Positions 13,984 through 21,806 of a stretch of 27,976 nt of DNA are shown one piece after another. Below the pieces are notes generated by a model, which was not told the origin of the DNA, did no database searches, and was given only the letters and a program-made list of their open reading frames with translations. Position 1 is the stretch's first letter, and each line of letters begins with the position of its first letter. The position numbers were made by a program, and so were the translations under genes. Origin of the DNA: a virus; IMG/VR virus record IMGVR_UViG_3300030331_000269, positions 1 to 27,976 of that record. One strand, given 5' to 3'.

Positions 13984-15322
13984 GTTTTACCTCCTGTAAG
14001 ATATTTAGCAAGTTTTCCATTCGCCCTAGTTTAGTATTTAGCTTTTGATATACTTCGGGCTCCCAAGTATTTTTAGCTTGTATAAGTATAGTTTCGGTCT
14101 TTTGTGTTTGACCTGCTCTATATATACGTTGGTTAAATTGTTGAAAGTGTTCTGCGTTATACGTGGGAGAACACCAGATCACAGTATTTGCACGAGTAAG
14201 TGTAAGACCATGAGATGCTGATTGTGGATGACACAGTAACATCTTTATTTGTCCTGCTTGAAAACGTGCAACAATATCTTTTCTACGTTCTGCTTTGACT
14301 TCGCCATCAATAACTTCATAAGATATATCTAGTTTTTCTGCTAGTTCTATTAAAGCATCACGTTCGTGTCGCCAGTTGAATGCTACCAGGGAGTGCGCAC
14401 GTTGTTCTACTAAAGTCATAACTATGTCATATCTTTCTTGGTGTATGAACTGAACTAGTTTGTCTTCGTCATATACTGCGCCCGTAACAAGCTGCAGTAG
14501 CTTCTTGACACGAGCACCTGCGTGTACAGCATTAACTGTGCCTGATTTTGTATACAACACAGAATCTTTAGCAAACAAGTTATATTGTTTTTGTACTTGT
14601 GGTGTAAGTTTAGTGTTGATTGTTCGTGTTATATTGTCAGGTAGATCTATACATTCCGATAGACCATATCGTATTGTAATGTCAGATAACAGATTAGCTA
14701 CTGCGTCTTCTGCTCCAGGCTTGTCTATCCATTCGTTAGCAAAGCCATTAAATCGTGGTGTACATACTTGGTGACGGAACGCAAAGAATCGTGCACCTAA
14801 TCGTTGGCCGTCGTCGACCAACAATGTAGGGTGCCAGATATCTAGAATAGTATTACTATTAGGAGTACCAGACATGGCAATCCTATTAGTAAAATATGAG
14901 ATGATATGTTTGAGATTTTTACTGCGTTTTGCTGTCCTATTTTTAAAAGCGGTAAACTCATCAATAATGATTGTGTTGAATTGCTTACAGTATTGTGGAT
15001 TTTTGCGTAAAAAGTTGACAGCTTCAAAGTTAGTGATGACCATATCGAGGTCGTCTTCTTCAAATATTTTTTCCCTGTTTTTAGCATAAGCTACTCCATA
15101 TTTAATATTTGGTTGAAATTTATTAATGTCTTCAACCCACGCTGCTTCCAATATTGAAAGTGGCGCTAAGACTAATGTCTTGCCTCCAAGTATAGCATGA
15201 GCATCTAAACATGCACGTGTTTTACCAGTGCCTGGATCTGACGTTATCATACATTGTGGATTTGCTACTATGAAATCAGTAGTCTTTTTTTGGTGGCCAT
15301 AGGCCGCAGGTATATCGTTCAT
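13967..15322 (-). CDS. SNF2/DEAD-like superfamily 2 helicase
   Basis: The product is 451 aa with two RecA-like domains. Motif I is SDPGTGKT (28-35), motif II is IIIDEFTAF (Asp121-Glu122), motif III is MSGTPNSN (Ser151), and motif VI is QRIYRAGQTQKT (Gln398, Arg399, Arg402), the last typical of the SNF2 group. It should be an ATP-driven DNA translocase or helicase acting at forks or in recombination. Start: GGAG lies 8 bases before the ATG. It is about the size of other phage SNF2 helicases and lacks accessory domains. Together with the primase-helicase upstream, the phage encodes two distinct motor proteins. Confidence 0.93.
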   Translation of the reverse strand: MNDIPAAYGHQKKTTDFIVANPQCMITSDPGTGKTRACLDAHAILGGKTLVLAPLSILEAAWVEDINKFQPNIKYGVAYAKNREKIFEEDDLDMVITNFEAVNFLRKNPQYCKQFNTIIIDEFTAFKNRTAKRSKNLKHIISYFTNRIAMSGTPNSNTILDIWHPTLLVDDGQRLGARFFAFRHQVCTPRFNGFANEWIDKPGAEDAVANLLSDITIRYGLSECIDLPDNITRTINTKLTPQVQKQYNLFAKDSVLYTKSGTVNAVHAGARVKKLLQLVTGAVYDEDKLVQFIHQERYDIVMTLVEQRAHSLVAFNWRHERDALIELAEKLDISYEVIDGEVKAERRKDIVARFQAGQIKMLLCHPQSASHGLTLTRANTVIWCSPTYNAEHFQQFNQRIYRAGQTQKTETILIQAKNTWEPEVYQKLNTKLGRMENLLNILQEVKHGKET

Positions 15323-15366
15323 CGTTACTCCTTAATCGTTATTCGTTAGTTGTTACTTTTATTATA

Positions 15367-16119
15367 TCATGATTCAGCCCATTCGCAAACGGGATAATCG
15401 CCTTTTCCATATGAACACCATTTACAATTGTAATTGCTAGGTGTTGGTGGAAACTTAGTTGCAGTAGTCATAGCTATTGCTCTGTCATGTAACTTGGGCA
15501 TGAAAATCATTGCTTCATCCCTTGTGTACACTTGTTCTAGAGTTGTGCCATGATCGAGATACCATATCTCGGTCTTAGCTATTTCTAGTTCTGGGAAACG
15601 AAAGAAACTGCCAATAGCATATATAAGTGCTTGTTGACTGTGTGATATTTCGTTTCCATATGCTTTACCTGTTTTGTAGTCTATAACTCTTGCTGATGTT
15701 TCTGATTCGTGTACGAACGCATCTAATTTGATACGACCCCATGTGTCAGGTGCTAGCCAGCCTGTTGTTTCCCACGCACGAGTAAAGCCCCATTCACCTT
15801 CAGTCTCTACTTTAGCTTCTTCATACAACTCACGTAATACTTTGAATTGTTTTTCAAACTTGCGTAAAGAATTAGGTAGTTCTCCTTTTTGCCCTTTTAC
15901 GTACTGTTCTGCTTCATCATGAATCACAGTGCCACGAGCTGCAGCTGGGCCGTAGTCTTCTGCTATCTTTTTTACTTTTGCTATATAGGATCTGTAAGCG
16001 CATTGTTCAAAGGTTTTAAGAGTAGAATATGACCACGCTGGGATGTATCCCAGTTCTAAATCTTCTGTGACTTCAATCGTTGAGATTAAGTCTGGACGTG
16101 TAGGTTGTTTCATCTCCAT
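15367..16119 (-). CDS. Cas4/RecB-like PD-(D/E)XK exonuclease with probable Fe-S cluster
   Basis: The product is 250 aa. Motifs in order: WSYSTLKTFEQC (Cys40), RGTVIHDEAEQYV (His67), GRIKLDAFV (Asp133), VIDYKTGK (Asp147-x-Lys149) and the QALIYAI helix. Near the end comes CKWCSYGKGDYPVC (Cys232, Cys235, Cys245). The Cys40 plus three C-terminal cysteines match the 4Fe-4S cluster of Cas4 and AddB nucleases. It is predicted to resect DNA ends, probably for recombination-dependent replication; no other CRISPR component is present. The start lies inside the end of the primase-helicase gene (47-base overlap) and follows AGGATTAATCA. Confidence 0.92.
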   Translation of the reverse strand: MEMKQPTRPDLISTIEVTEDLELGYIPAWSYSTLKTFEQCAYRSYIAKVKKIAEDYGPAAARGTVIHDEAEQYVKGQKGELPNSLRKFEKQFKVLRELYEEAKVETEGEWGFTRAWETTGWLAPDTWGRIKLDAFVHESETSARVIDYKTGKAYGNEISHSQQALIYAIGSFFRFPELEIAKTEIWYLDHGTTLEQVYTRDEAMIFMPKLHDRAIAMTTATKFPPTPSNYNCKWCSYGKGDYPVCEWAES

Positions 16120-18556
16120 TGATTAATCCTAAGTCCCTTTCGTCAAAATGTTCTTTTATAAGTTGTTCTTTAACATTATTATCTATTTTCCAAGTTAAGA
16201 CAACTCCACGCGGTATACCAGCTGAACGATCTTTACTTACACGTTTACGTGCAGTTTTTATACTAAGTCTAGACATTCGTTTAGAAAACTCACGTTGAGA
16301 TATAGTATTACGACTGTCAGTAAGAGCATCATATACAACTTTAAAATGTGCTAGTGGTATAACTTGTTGTTCATCTGAACGAGCTAACCAATCTTTTACA
16401 TATCTTTGTGCTGTGCTTATACCACCTGCGTCAAAAGTATTTGTAAGAGGTATATCTAAAACATCTGCAAAATATTCTAAGTTGCGTGTGCGTATTGCAT
16501 TTGCAAATTCTTCTAGTATAGACATAGATACTTCTTTCATTTCTTTCTTAGCGTCGTTTTCTAGTGCTGTATGAGCCATTCGTGCATCAACTTTGAATTT
16601 GTCAAGTACGCCTGACACGATATATAGTTCGTGTTCAAGTGCCTCGAGGTTAGTTAGTAAGTTTGGATGAGCTACTTCTAATTTTGTTTCTTGCCTAGGT
16701 GCTACGTTATATCTTCTATCGCTGTCTTCTATTTTAACTGCGTCTGCTCTGTTAGTTAGAAAGATAAAGTTCGTGTAAGACGGCAGCTCGATCTGGTTTG
16801 TACGCATGGCTCTAATTGTTAGAGTTGGTTCTGTAATTTGATGCTTTAATTTGTCAGCCATCTTACCTACTGAACCAGAGTCAGCCATACGAAACTCATC
16901 AACTATAAGAAACAAAGCTGTTCTCATATATAAATTATATTGTTCTTCTATATTTTCTAAAGAACGCATTGGTGTTTGTTGTTCACCAAATAAAGGTTTA
17001 AGTATTTTGTGTGTAAATAAGCCTTTGCCGGTTCCGGGCACGCCCGTAAATATCCAAGCTGTCATTGCTTTACGTTTATTTTGGTATATATAAGCTAACC
17101 AATTCATAAAATGTTCAAACTCAGGTTTACCGTCTCCTAATATATGCATGGTTAAGTTGTAAAAGTTCGGACAAATCTTAGCCACCTGGATGGCTTCGCC
17201 GTACGAAAGTTCTTTTACATTTTCTTGTGGTTGCAACATATAAGGAGTTTTCCTAAATAAATTTACGCTGTATGGGACTGTATCTAAGTCAATACCTTTG
17301 TCACTACTCGGATCAAATACGACACGAGCATCTGGAACGTAATCCAAGGCAGCGCGGCCATGAGACTTAAGAAAATCATTAAGACTGTTTTTATTGGTGG
17401 GGGTGAGGGGGTAGTCCTCACTAAACTGTTGTTTTGTTTCATCATATACTCCGTTATAAAAAGTGTCTGTGTAGAAGTCACGTAAGACAACTGGTTTCTT
17501 TTTAGTATCTGCATCAATCTTATCTCCGAATATTTCAAAGATACTTCTATAGAAATCTGCATCTGCTTTTTCTATTTCCCAAATAGGTTCTCCTTTGAAG
17601 TTATACATGTAATGGGGGTTAGTAAGAATAAAATAATATCCTCCGCTATCGCCACCGTTTACATTACAGTTTACAAAAGGCTCGGACACACGACTGATTT
17701 GGATGGTCATTTTGTCTGGGTTTTGTAATACTTCGTGCGATTCCCCAGCAACGTTGACCGTAGACAACTTTCCTACTCGCTTAGGTAAGTTACTCTTCTT
17801 TCTTAAATTATCTTTAATTTGCAAACCTAGGGTGTGTACCTTTTCAGGGTTGACACCAATTAAAGACGAGGAGATATCAAGAACAGCTTGTCTACGATCA
17901 ACTTTAACAAATCTATTTTCTGGATATGGGTCTTTAACACCAGTAAATTTAGGTGGTGCTAAATAAATTAGTTTACTATTATCTGCAACTGACGGGTCTA
18001 ATACGCAAGATAAGCTTTGACCGTTAGCCGATAAAGTAATTTGTTCTGCAAGAAATTCACATTCATAATTAATCATGCGAATGAGATCCTTCAGGGTCTT
18101 TGGATGTACGAGCATGTCCATAAGAAAAAATAAGTGTAAAGATACACTGTTTTTCTTTATGCCTAATGATGCACTTGCTTGAACTATATACGAACAATCG
18201 TGAAATAGCTCAGGTAACTGAAGCACGATACGATCGGCCATAGCTTGTAAGTCATCGCCTGGAGTGGCACGTAAACCGTCTATATCTAAAACTAAAAGTT
18301 GTGTTGGTGCAGATCTGTCTGACATGAGTGCACGAGATTCATCAATTAGTGGACGTTTTAAGGGTCCTTTATGCATGCAGTGTCCTTGCTCTGCAGCGGT
18401 AGACATTACACGAAATAATTTAGTAAGACCTTTTTTATCAATAGTTATTTTTTCTTCATAAGAAGTAAAGTTTTTTACTAGTGGATAAGGTTTAGACTCT
18501 TCACTTGTTATTTCTTTAACTAGTGGTTTCTTTGCTTTTAGAAATGTTATTTTCAT
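16073..18556 (-). CDS. AEP-like primase fused to SF3-type helicase (DUF5906-like)
   Basis: The product is 827 aa. The N-terminal third looks like an archaeo-eukaryotic-type primase: LLVLDIDG (Asp91, Asp93), VSLHLFF (Ser139-x-His141) and LDPSVADNSKLIYLAPP (Asp186). The C-terminal region is an AAA+-type SF3 helicase: Walker A GVPGTGKG (504-511), Walker B FLIVDEF (Asp552-Glu553), and the sensor/arginine block FLTNRADAV-x-x-EDSDRRY (Asn601, Arg613/614). A middle region of about 250 aa and a 190-aa tail are undefined. It should prime and unwind phage DNA for the adjacent polymerase. AAAGGAG precedes the ATG. It overlaps CsrA by 41 bases and the exonuclease by 47. Confidence 0.88.
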   Translation of the reverse strand: MKITFLKAKKPLVKEITSEESKPYPLVKNFTSYEEKITIDKKGLTKLFRVMSTAAEQGHCMHKGPLKRPLIDESRALMSDRSAPTQLLVLDIDGLRATPGDDLQAMADRIVLQLPELFHDCSYIVQASASLGIKKNSVSLHLFFLMDMLVHPKTLKDLIRMINYECEFLAEQITLSANGQSLSCVLDPSVADNSKLIYLAPPKFTGVKDPYPENRFVKVDRRQAVLDISSSLIGVNPEKVHTLGLQIKDNLRKKSNLPKRVGKLSTVNVAGESHEVLQNPDKMTIQISRVSEPFVNCNVNGGDSGGYYFILTNPHYMYNFKGEPIWEIEKADADFYRSIFEIFGDKIDADTKKKPVVLRDFYTDTFYNGVYDETKQQFSEDYPLTPTNKNSLNDFLKSHGRAALDYVPDARVVFDPSSDKGIDLDTVPYSVNLFRKTPYMLQPQENVKELSYGEAIQVAKICPNFYNLTMHILGDGKPEFEHFMNWLAYIYQNKRKAMTAWIFTGVPGTGKGLFTHKILKPLFGEQQTPMRSLENIEEQYNLYMRTALFLIVDEFRMADSGSVGKMADKLKHQITEPTLTIRAMRTNQIELPSYTNFIFLTNRADAVKIEDSDRRYNVAPRQETKLEVAHPNLLTNLEALEHELYIVSGVLDKFKVDARMAHTALENDAKKEMKEVSMSILEEFANAIRTRNLEYFADVLDIPLTNTFDAGGISTAQRYVKDWLARSDEQQVIPLAHFKVVYDALTDSRNTISQREFSKRMSRLSIKTARKRVSKDRSAGIPRGVVLTWKIDNNVKEQLIKEHFDERDLGLINGDETTYTSRLNLND

Positions 18557-18746
18557 TTATATCTCCTTTTATATATATTTCTTCTCTATCTATGCGAATA
18601 GAAGGGTCGGCCTCAAAAGCTAGTTTGCATGCTTTTTGCGAGATGTTAGTTACAGTTATCGTGCAAATTTCGCTACCAGGCGTGTAAATTTTGACACGAT
18701 CGCCGACCTTTCTTGTAAGCACTAAGTTGTTGTTTTTATTTGTCAT
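18516..18746 (-). CDS. csrA: CsrA-family RNA-binding translational regulator
   Basis: The product is 76 aa. The CsrA fold is recognisable end to end: LVLTRKVGDRVKIY (beta 1-2; Leu8 to Arg12 match E. coli LILTRR), CTITVTNISQKACKLAFEA (beta 3-4) and DPSIRIDREEIYIK (Arg54 matching the RNA-contacting Arg44). It has a 7-residue N-terminal extension and an 18-residue polar tail beyond the usual 61 aa. CsrA dimers bind GGA motifs near ribosome sites and control translation of carbon-storage, motility and biofilm genes. The gene overlaps DNA polymerase (11 bases) and primase-helicase (41 bases), so it is expressed early with replication. It could regulate phage mRNAs, host mRNAs or both. Confidence 0.88.
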   Translation of the reverse strand: MTNKNNNLVLTRKVGDRVKIYTPGSEICTITVTNISQKACKLAFEADPSIRIDREEIYIKGDINENNISKSKETTS

Positions 18747-20532
18747 ATTGAGTGCTCACTCCTCCCTCTGCGTCTAGTGGTAAATCACTGCACCATTCAG
18801 GTGGTGTACGCATAATATTTAATATTGTATTCATTGTAACATCTGAATCAAGTTTAGAGCCAATTGCTATTATTTCATCGTGTACCTGCATAACTACGTT
18901 AACATTGGGTAAACTTTGAATTTCTAATATTTGGTCTGTAATAACTATTCGTGCAAGTGCTTGAATAATATTCTCTACCAAACGCGGTCCGTAAGTCCTA
19001 ACTTTACCTTTAGAAGTGTCATACAAAAACTCCCCTCCTATGTATTTTAGTTCAGGATAATGTAATGACATTTGATTAGGTAATATTAATCTATTACGTG
19101 CTACTTGTAAGGGCCCGTAATTTGTACCAAACATGTTTGGCGAAGTCATATTAAATAATAAATCTTTGCCACGTGCCCATAACATAGGAATGTTTGGATA
19201 CATGCCACGATACTGTGTAACAACCTGGGCTGCAGTGCTGTCCGACACGTCAACTGAGGGAGAGCCTGATTTTAGGGTGTCTTGGAACTTAATATGTCCC
19301 ATGCCATACCCCAGCCCTAGGATCGCTGTTTTGCCGACATATCTTTCTAGCGTGTTTTCTTTGGTGATTGCACGATTATATATTTGTGACGCAAACTCAC
19401 AGTATACATCTCTCTTTTGTGCAAAAGCGTCAAGTAAATCAGCTTCTTTAGCTAACCACGCCAACATACGCGCTTCAATATTTGACAAGTCCGCGATAAA
19501 AAGCCGCTGCCCTTCAGGCGCACGAATTGCCGTGCGTAATTTTGAACCGCGTGGTAGGTTTTGTAGGTTAATTTTATCTGAGCCACCAAACCTACCAGTG
19601 TGTGCAGCATAGTATCGTAACGGTATGCCAAAAGTGCCGTCTGGGTTACACGCGTCAATAAATCTTTGTGCTCTGGTTTCATCAATACGTGACTTAACAA
19701 CTTCCCTGGCGTCCCACAATGCACGGTGTTCTGGATACATGTTGCACATTTGTATGTAGGCTGGGTCGTTTTTACCAAAGGCAGGTATTTGTTTGCCAGT
19801 GGTTGGACTTTTTTTTGTAGGCACTGTTATTTCTAAACTTTCTAAATGTGCGGCAAACTTCTGTTGTGACGCAAGAACTTCTCGTGTTACTCCAGATGCA
19901 TCTATTGCTTGCACTGCACGTTCTGCCATGTCTTTCTTGTATGCATGTAACATGGGTTGGTCTAATAAAAGTTTAGGCTCTACAAACATTCGTGTAGTTA
20001 AATCGATCAGGTCCAGCTCTTTTGTAGGATAATCTTTGATATAACTTTGAAATAAATCATATGTTAAATCAACATCTTGTATGCAATATCCCCCAATCGT
20101 GTTGTCTAGCTCAGGATCTAGATCACGTACGCCTTTTGCATTTACCAGTTCTTCTCCCTTACGTTTAGTTAAATCGGATGGAAATTCACGCACGACGCAA
20201 TCTTTTAACCTAGCAGACATGTTCGGATACAGACCACGACTCATTGCCGCAGTGTCGTAGTAATACGCTGGTCTGTATCCGAAATGCTGTGTAAGAATAT
20301 AAGCGTCAAACAAAGTATTGTGGCAGACTAAAGAGATGTTATCCCAATTAATCTGTTCCAAAACGGAGGGGGTTTCATCTTCTGAAAACCACTCTGTATC
20401 TTCGTTTTCTACCTTTATTCCCACGCCCCAAACTTTAAAGTCTGCGTGATTAATATATTGTGCAGTCGACATTTTTGTTAATGAATAATGCACATCGTAA
20501 AATGTTTCAAAATCTAAATATATTGTTTTCAT
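18736..20532 (-). CDS. Family A DNA polymerase with 3'-5' exonuclease domain
   Basis: The product is 598 aa, a phage-length PolA lacking a 5'-nuclease domain. Exonuclease motifs: YLDFETF (Asp7, Glu9), CHNTLFDAYIL (Asn72, Asp76), and Tyr149-x3-Asp153. Polymerase motif A is FIADLSNIEAR (Asp348), motif B is RYVGKTAILGLGYG (Arg397, Lys401, Leu405, Tyr409), and motif C is MQVHDEI (His551-Asp552-Glu553). The O-helix residue equivalent to E. coli Phe762 is Leu405. In published virome work a Leu at this site was associated with slower, more accurate synthesis and often temperate-type phages. It is the replicative polymerase of this operon. Confidence 0.95.
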   Translation of the reverse strand: MKTIYLDFETFYDVHYSLTKMSTAQYINHADFKVWGVGIKVENEDTEWFSEDETPSVLEQINWDNISLVCHNTLFDAYILTQHFGYRPAYYYDTAAMSRGLYPNMSARLKDCVVREFPSDLTKRKGEELVNAKGVRDLDPELDNTIGGYCIQDVDLTYDLFQSYIKDYPTKELDLIDLTTRMFVEPKLLLDQPMLHAYKKDMAERAVQAIDASGVTREVLASQQKFAAHLESLEITVPTKKSPTTGKQIPAFGKNDPAYIQMCNMYPEHRALWDAREVVKSRIDETRAQRFIDACNPDGTFGIPLRYYAAHTGRFGGSDKINLQNLPRGSKLRTAIRAPEGQRLFIADLSNIEARMLAWLAKEADLLDAFAQKRDVYCEFASQIYNRAITKENTLERYVGKTAILGLGYGMGHIKFQDTLKSGSPSVDVSDSTAAQVVTQYRGMYPNIPMLWARGKDLLFNMTSPNMFGTNYGPLQVARNRLILPNQMSLHYPELKYIGGEFLYDTSKGKVRTYGPRLVENIIQALARIVITDQILEIQSLPNVNVVMQVHDEIIAIGSKLDSDVTMNTILNIMRTPPEWCSDLPLDAEGGVSTQYDK

Positions 20533-20534
20533 AA

Positions 20535-20717
20535 TTATTCCGTGTGGTATCTGCTTTCAGCAATAATATGTAATATTTCATCTCTGTCGTCGTCTTGATG
20601 TAGACCTGTTTCAAGAGATACTTCTTGAACTTCGTCGCATAGTTGTAGTTTAGAATCTTCTAATTCTACTTGTTGGACTATACTTTCCCATCTATCTTCG
20701 TTGTAATGATTACTCAT
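20535..20717 (-). CDS. Small acidic protein of unknown function
   Basis: The product is 60 aa, starting at the ATG at 20717, which follows AAGGAGG by about 4 bases and overlaps the previous stop (ATGA). It is strongly acidic (QVELEDSKLQLCDEVQEVSL, then HQDDDRDEILHII), probably helical, with no membrane segment. The stop is 2 bases before the polymerase ATG. Small acidic early proteins are often inhibitors or DNA mimics, but nothing here proves that. Confidence 0.65.
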   Translation of the reverse strand: MSNHYNEDRWESIVQQVELEDSKLQLCDEVQEVSLETGLHQDDDRDEILHIIAESRYHTE

Positions 20718-20929
20718 AGTTCCTCCTTGAACTTTTTCATTTTTGCACACCATTCTTCGTATTCAGAACGTTTTGCACGTTCCCAACCAACTTGCTTACT
20801 GGTATACATTGAATAAGCAGTTGATATCTTTACATACTTCCATTGTATGTAGGGTAAATCTTCTGGATTGTTATATGTATAAGGATGCACAGGGTTGCGC
20901 TTAACATATACATATTTTGGTGGTGCCAT
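20714..20929 (-). CDS. Small basic/aromatic protein, first gene of the replication operon
   Basis: The product is 71 aa with AAGGAG about 9 bases before the ATG. It is Tyr/Lys-rich (PPKYVYVKRNPVHPYTYNN) with a C-terminal charged helix (AKRSEYEEWCAKMKKFKEEL). No known domain is recognised. As the first gene after the divergent promoter region it is likely among the earliest transcribed of the operon. It overlaps the next gene by 4 bases. Confidence 0.65.
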   Translation of the reverse strand: MAPPKYVYVKRNPVHPYTYNNPEDLPYIQWKYVKISTAYSMYTSKQVGWERAKRSEYEEWCAKMKKFKEEL

Positions 20930-20948
20930 TTAATTACTCCTTAATTAC

Positions 20949-20977
20949 TTGACAAATTTGATTTGTATCTTTATGAC
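20949..20977 (+). promoter_or_regulatory. Sigma70-like promoter for the isolated plus-strand gene
   Basis: A perfect -35 TTGACA (20949-20954) is followed after 17 bases by TATGAC (20972-20977, 4 of 6 matches to TATAAT). An alternative -10, TATAGA at 20978, has too long a spacer. The site lies in the divergent gap and points at the gene starting 21026. It implies transcription by host RNA polymerase. Confidence 0.6.
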
Positions 20978-20982
20978 TATAG

Positions 20983-21006
20983 ATGTTACCTAATTTTGGG
21001 TAACAT
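20983..21006 (+). promoter_or_regulatory. 5'-UTR hairpin upstream of the 21026 gene
   Basis: ATGTTACC (20983-20990) and GGTAACAT (20999-21006) form a perfect 8-bp stem with an 8-base loop. It sits at the likely transcript 5' end, about 8 bases before the AAAGGTG ribosome site. Such leaders often stabilise phage mRNAs; as DNA it could be a dyad operator. Confidence 0.5.
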
Positions 21007-21025
21007 AACAACTAAAGGTGAAATT

Positions 21026-21436
21026 ATGGCAACTTTTACAAGTGACATGGTAGCGGGTAACCAATCATTCAAGCCTTTTCCTAGTGGACAGCTTGGTGTT
21101 AGATACTCAAAAATCACATTGACTGCAGCGCCTAACGCAAATGACGTATACAAAATGGTAGACGTTTTTGCTGGTGAGACAGTGCACAATGTTGTGATTA
21201 AATCTAGTGACCTTGACGGTGGTACAGCTTTAGTTTGGGGTGTTGGTGATGGCGACGATACAGATTACTATATCGGTGCATCAACAGCAGGACAAACTGG
21301 TGTAGCTGATCACATGGATACTGACGTATGCCCAAAGACCTACAGTGCAGACGATACAATTGATATCATCTGTGAAGTAGCTCCTGGTTCAGACGTTGCA
21401 ACAGGCACACTAGAAATTTGGGTTACAGTAGCTTAA
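21026..21436 (+). CDS. Small probable structural protein, own promoter and hairpin
   Basis: The product is 136 aa from the ATG at 21026 (AAAGGTG 6 bases upstream); an earlier in-frame start at 20963 would overlap the promoter and hairpin. The sequence is beta-rich, acidic and low in Lys: SFKPFPSGQLGVRYSKITL, YKMVDVFAGETVHNVVIKSS, TYSADDTIDIICEVAPGSD and TLEIWVTVA. No signal peptide or TM is seen. The pattern resembles small beta-sandwich virion or decoration proteins of marine phages, but this is a weak recognition. Strong promoter, leader hairpin and 3' hairpin around a single gene, inserted against the direction of the flanking operons, point to high, independent expression. Confidence 0.75.
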   Translation: MATFTSDMVAGNQSFKPFPSGQLGVRYSKITLTAAPNANDVYKMVDVFAGETVHNVVIKSSDLDGGTALVWGVGDGDDTDYYIGASTAGQTGVADHMDTDVCPKTYSADDTIDIICEVAPGSDVATGTLEIWVTVA

Positions 21437-21448
21437 CCTAAAGACGCA

Positions 21449-21480
21449 TAGCCCAAGCCGGGTTCCCGAATCTTGGGCTA
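21449..21480 (+). terminator. Strong 3' hairpin of the 21026 gene
   Basis: TAGCCCAAG (21449-21457) pairs perfectly with CTTGGGCTA (21472-21480), with an inner CGGG/CCCG stem. It starts 12 bases after the stop codon. No T-run follows directly, so it could be a Rho-type or stabilising 3' end rather than a classic intrinsic terminator. Confidence 0.6.
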
Positions 21481-21485
21481 TACTA

Positions 21486-21612
21486 ATGCCACTCCTTGGC
21501 ATGTTAAATTAACTCTCTATCTCCCTCTCGTTGCCTACTGGCCGACAATGTTTCTTGGTAGGTCATGCACGTGCTCTGCCATCGTTGGAGGGCTCTTCCT
21601 CAAGAGAGTTAA
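21486..21612. ncRNA. Structured non-coding region between convergent genes
   Basis: A small hairpin ATGCC/GGCAT (21486-21502) is followed by a long-range 10-bp perfect inverted repeat, TTAACTCTCT (21509-21518) and AGAGAGTTAA (21603-21612). Inside are CCCTC/GAGGG (21523-21527, 21588-21592), CCTAC/GTAGG (21534-21538, 21558-21562) and the palindrome GCACGTGC (21567-21574). The nested pairs are mutually compatible, suggesting a folded RNA of about 105 bases. No ORF is present. It ends 2 bases before the stop of the minus-strand gene. Confidence 0.45.
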
Positions 21613-21614
21613 AC

Positions 21615-21806
21615 TTAATGTAGTTTTGGCTCTTCCCATTTATTTTGTTTGACGTAATCATCCCAAGAACCATCGTAACAGTCTGCAAATAATATGCAGA
21701 CTTTTACATTATCTTCTGATTCAAAGAATTTTTCCATCGTAGCAGGAATGCCATAAATGTGAGCGTATTCAGCCACAGTAAACATATAGTTTTTAATGTG
21801 ACTCAT
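21615..21806 (-). CDS. Small protein of unknown function
   Basis: The product is 63 aa; AAGGAG lies 7 bases before the ATG. It is acidic and aromatic (KNYMFTVAEYAHIYGIPATM, then CYDGSWDDYVKQNKW). It overlaps the upstream small gene by 14 bases and is the last gene of the MoxR/VWA operon. No domain is recognised. Confidence 0.6.
   Translation of the reverse strand: MSHIKNYMFTVAEYAHIYGIPATMEKFFESEDNVKVCILFADCYDGSWDDYVKQNKWEEPKLH

Noticed and set aside
15367-16119. CRISPR-Cas locus because of a Cas4-like protein
   Set aside because: No repeat-spacer array or other cas gene in the window; Cas4-like exonucleases are common in phage replication modules.
19133-19612. 159-codon plus-strand frame
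   Set aside because: Fully antisense to the DNA polymerase motif regions, which are clearly the coding strand.
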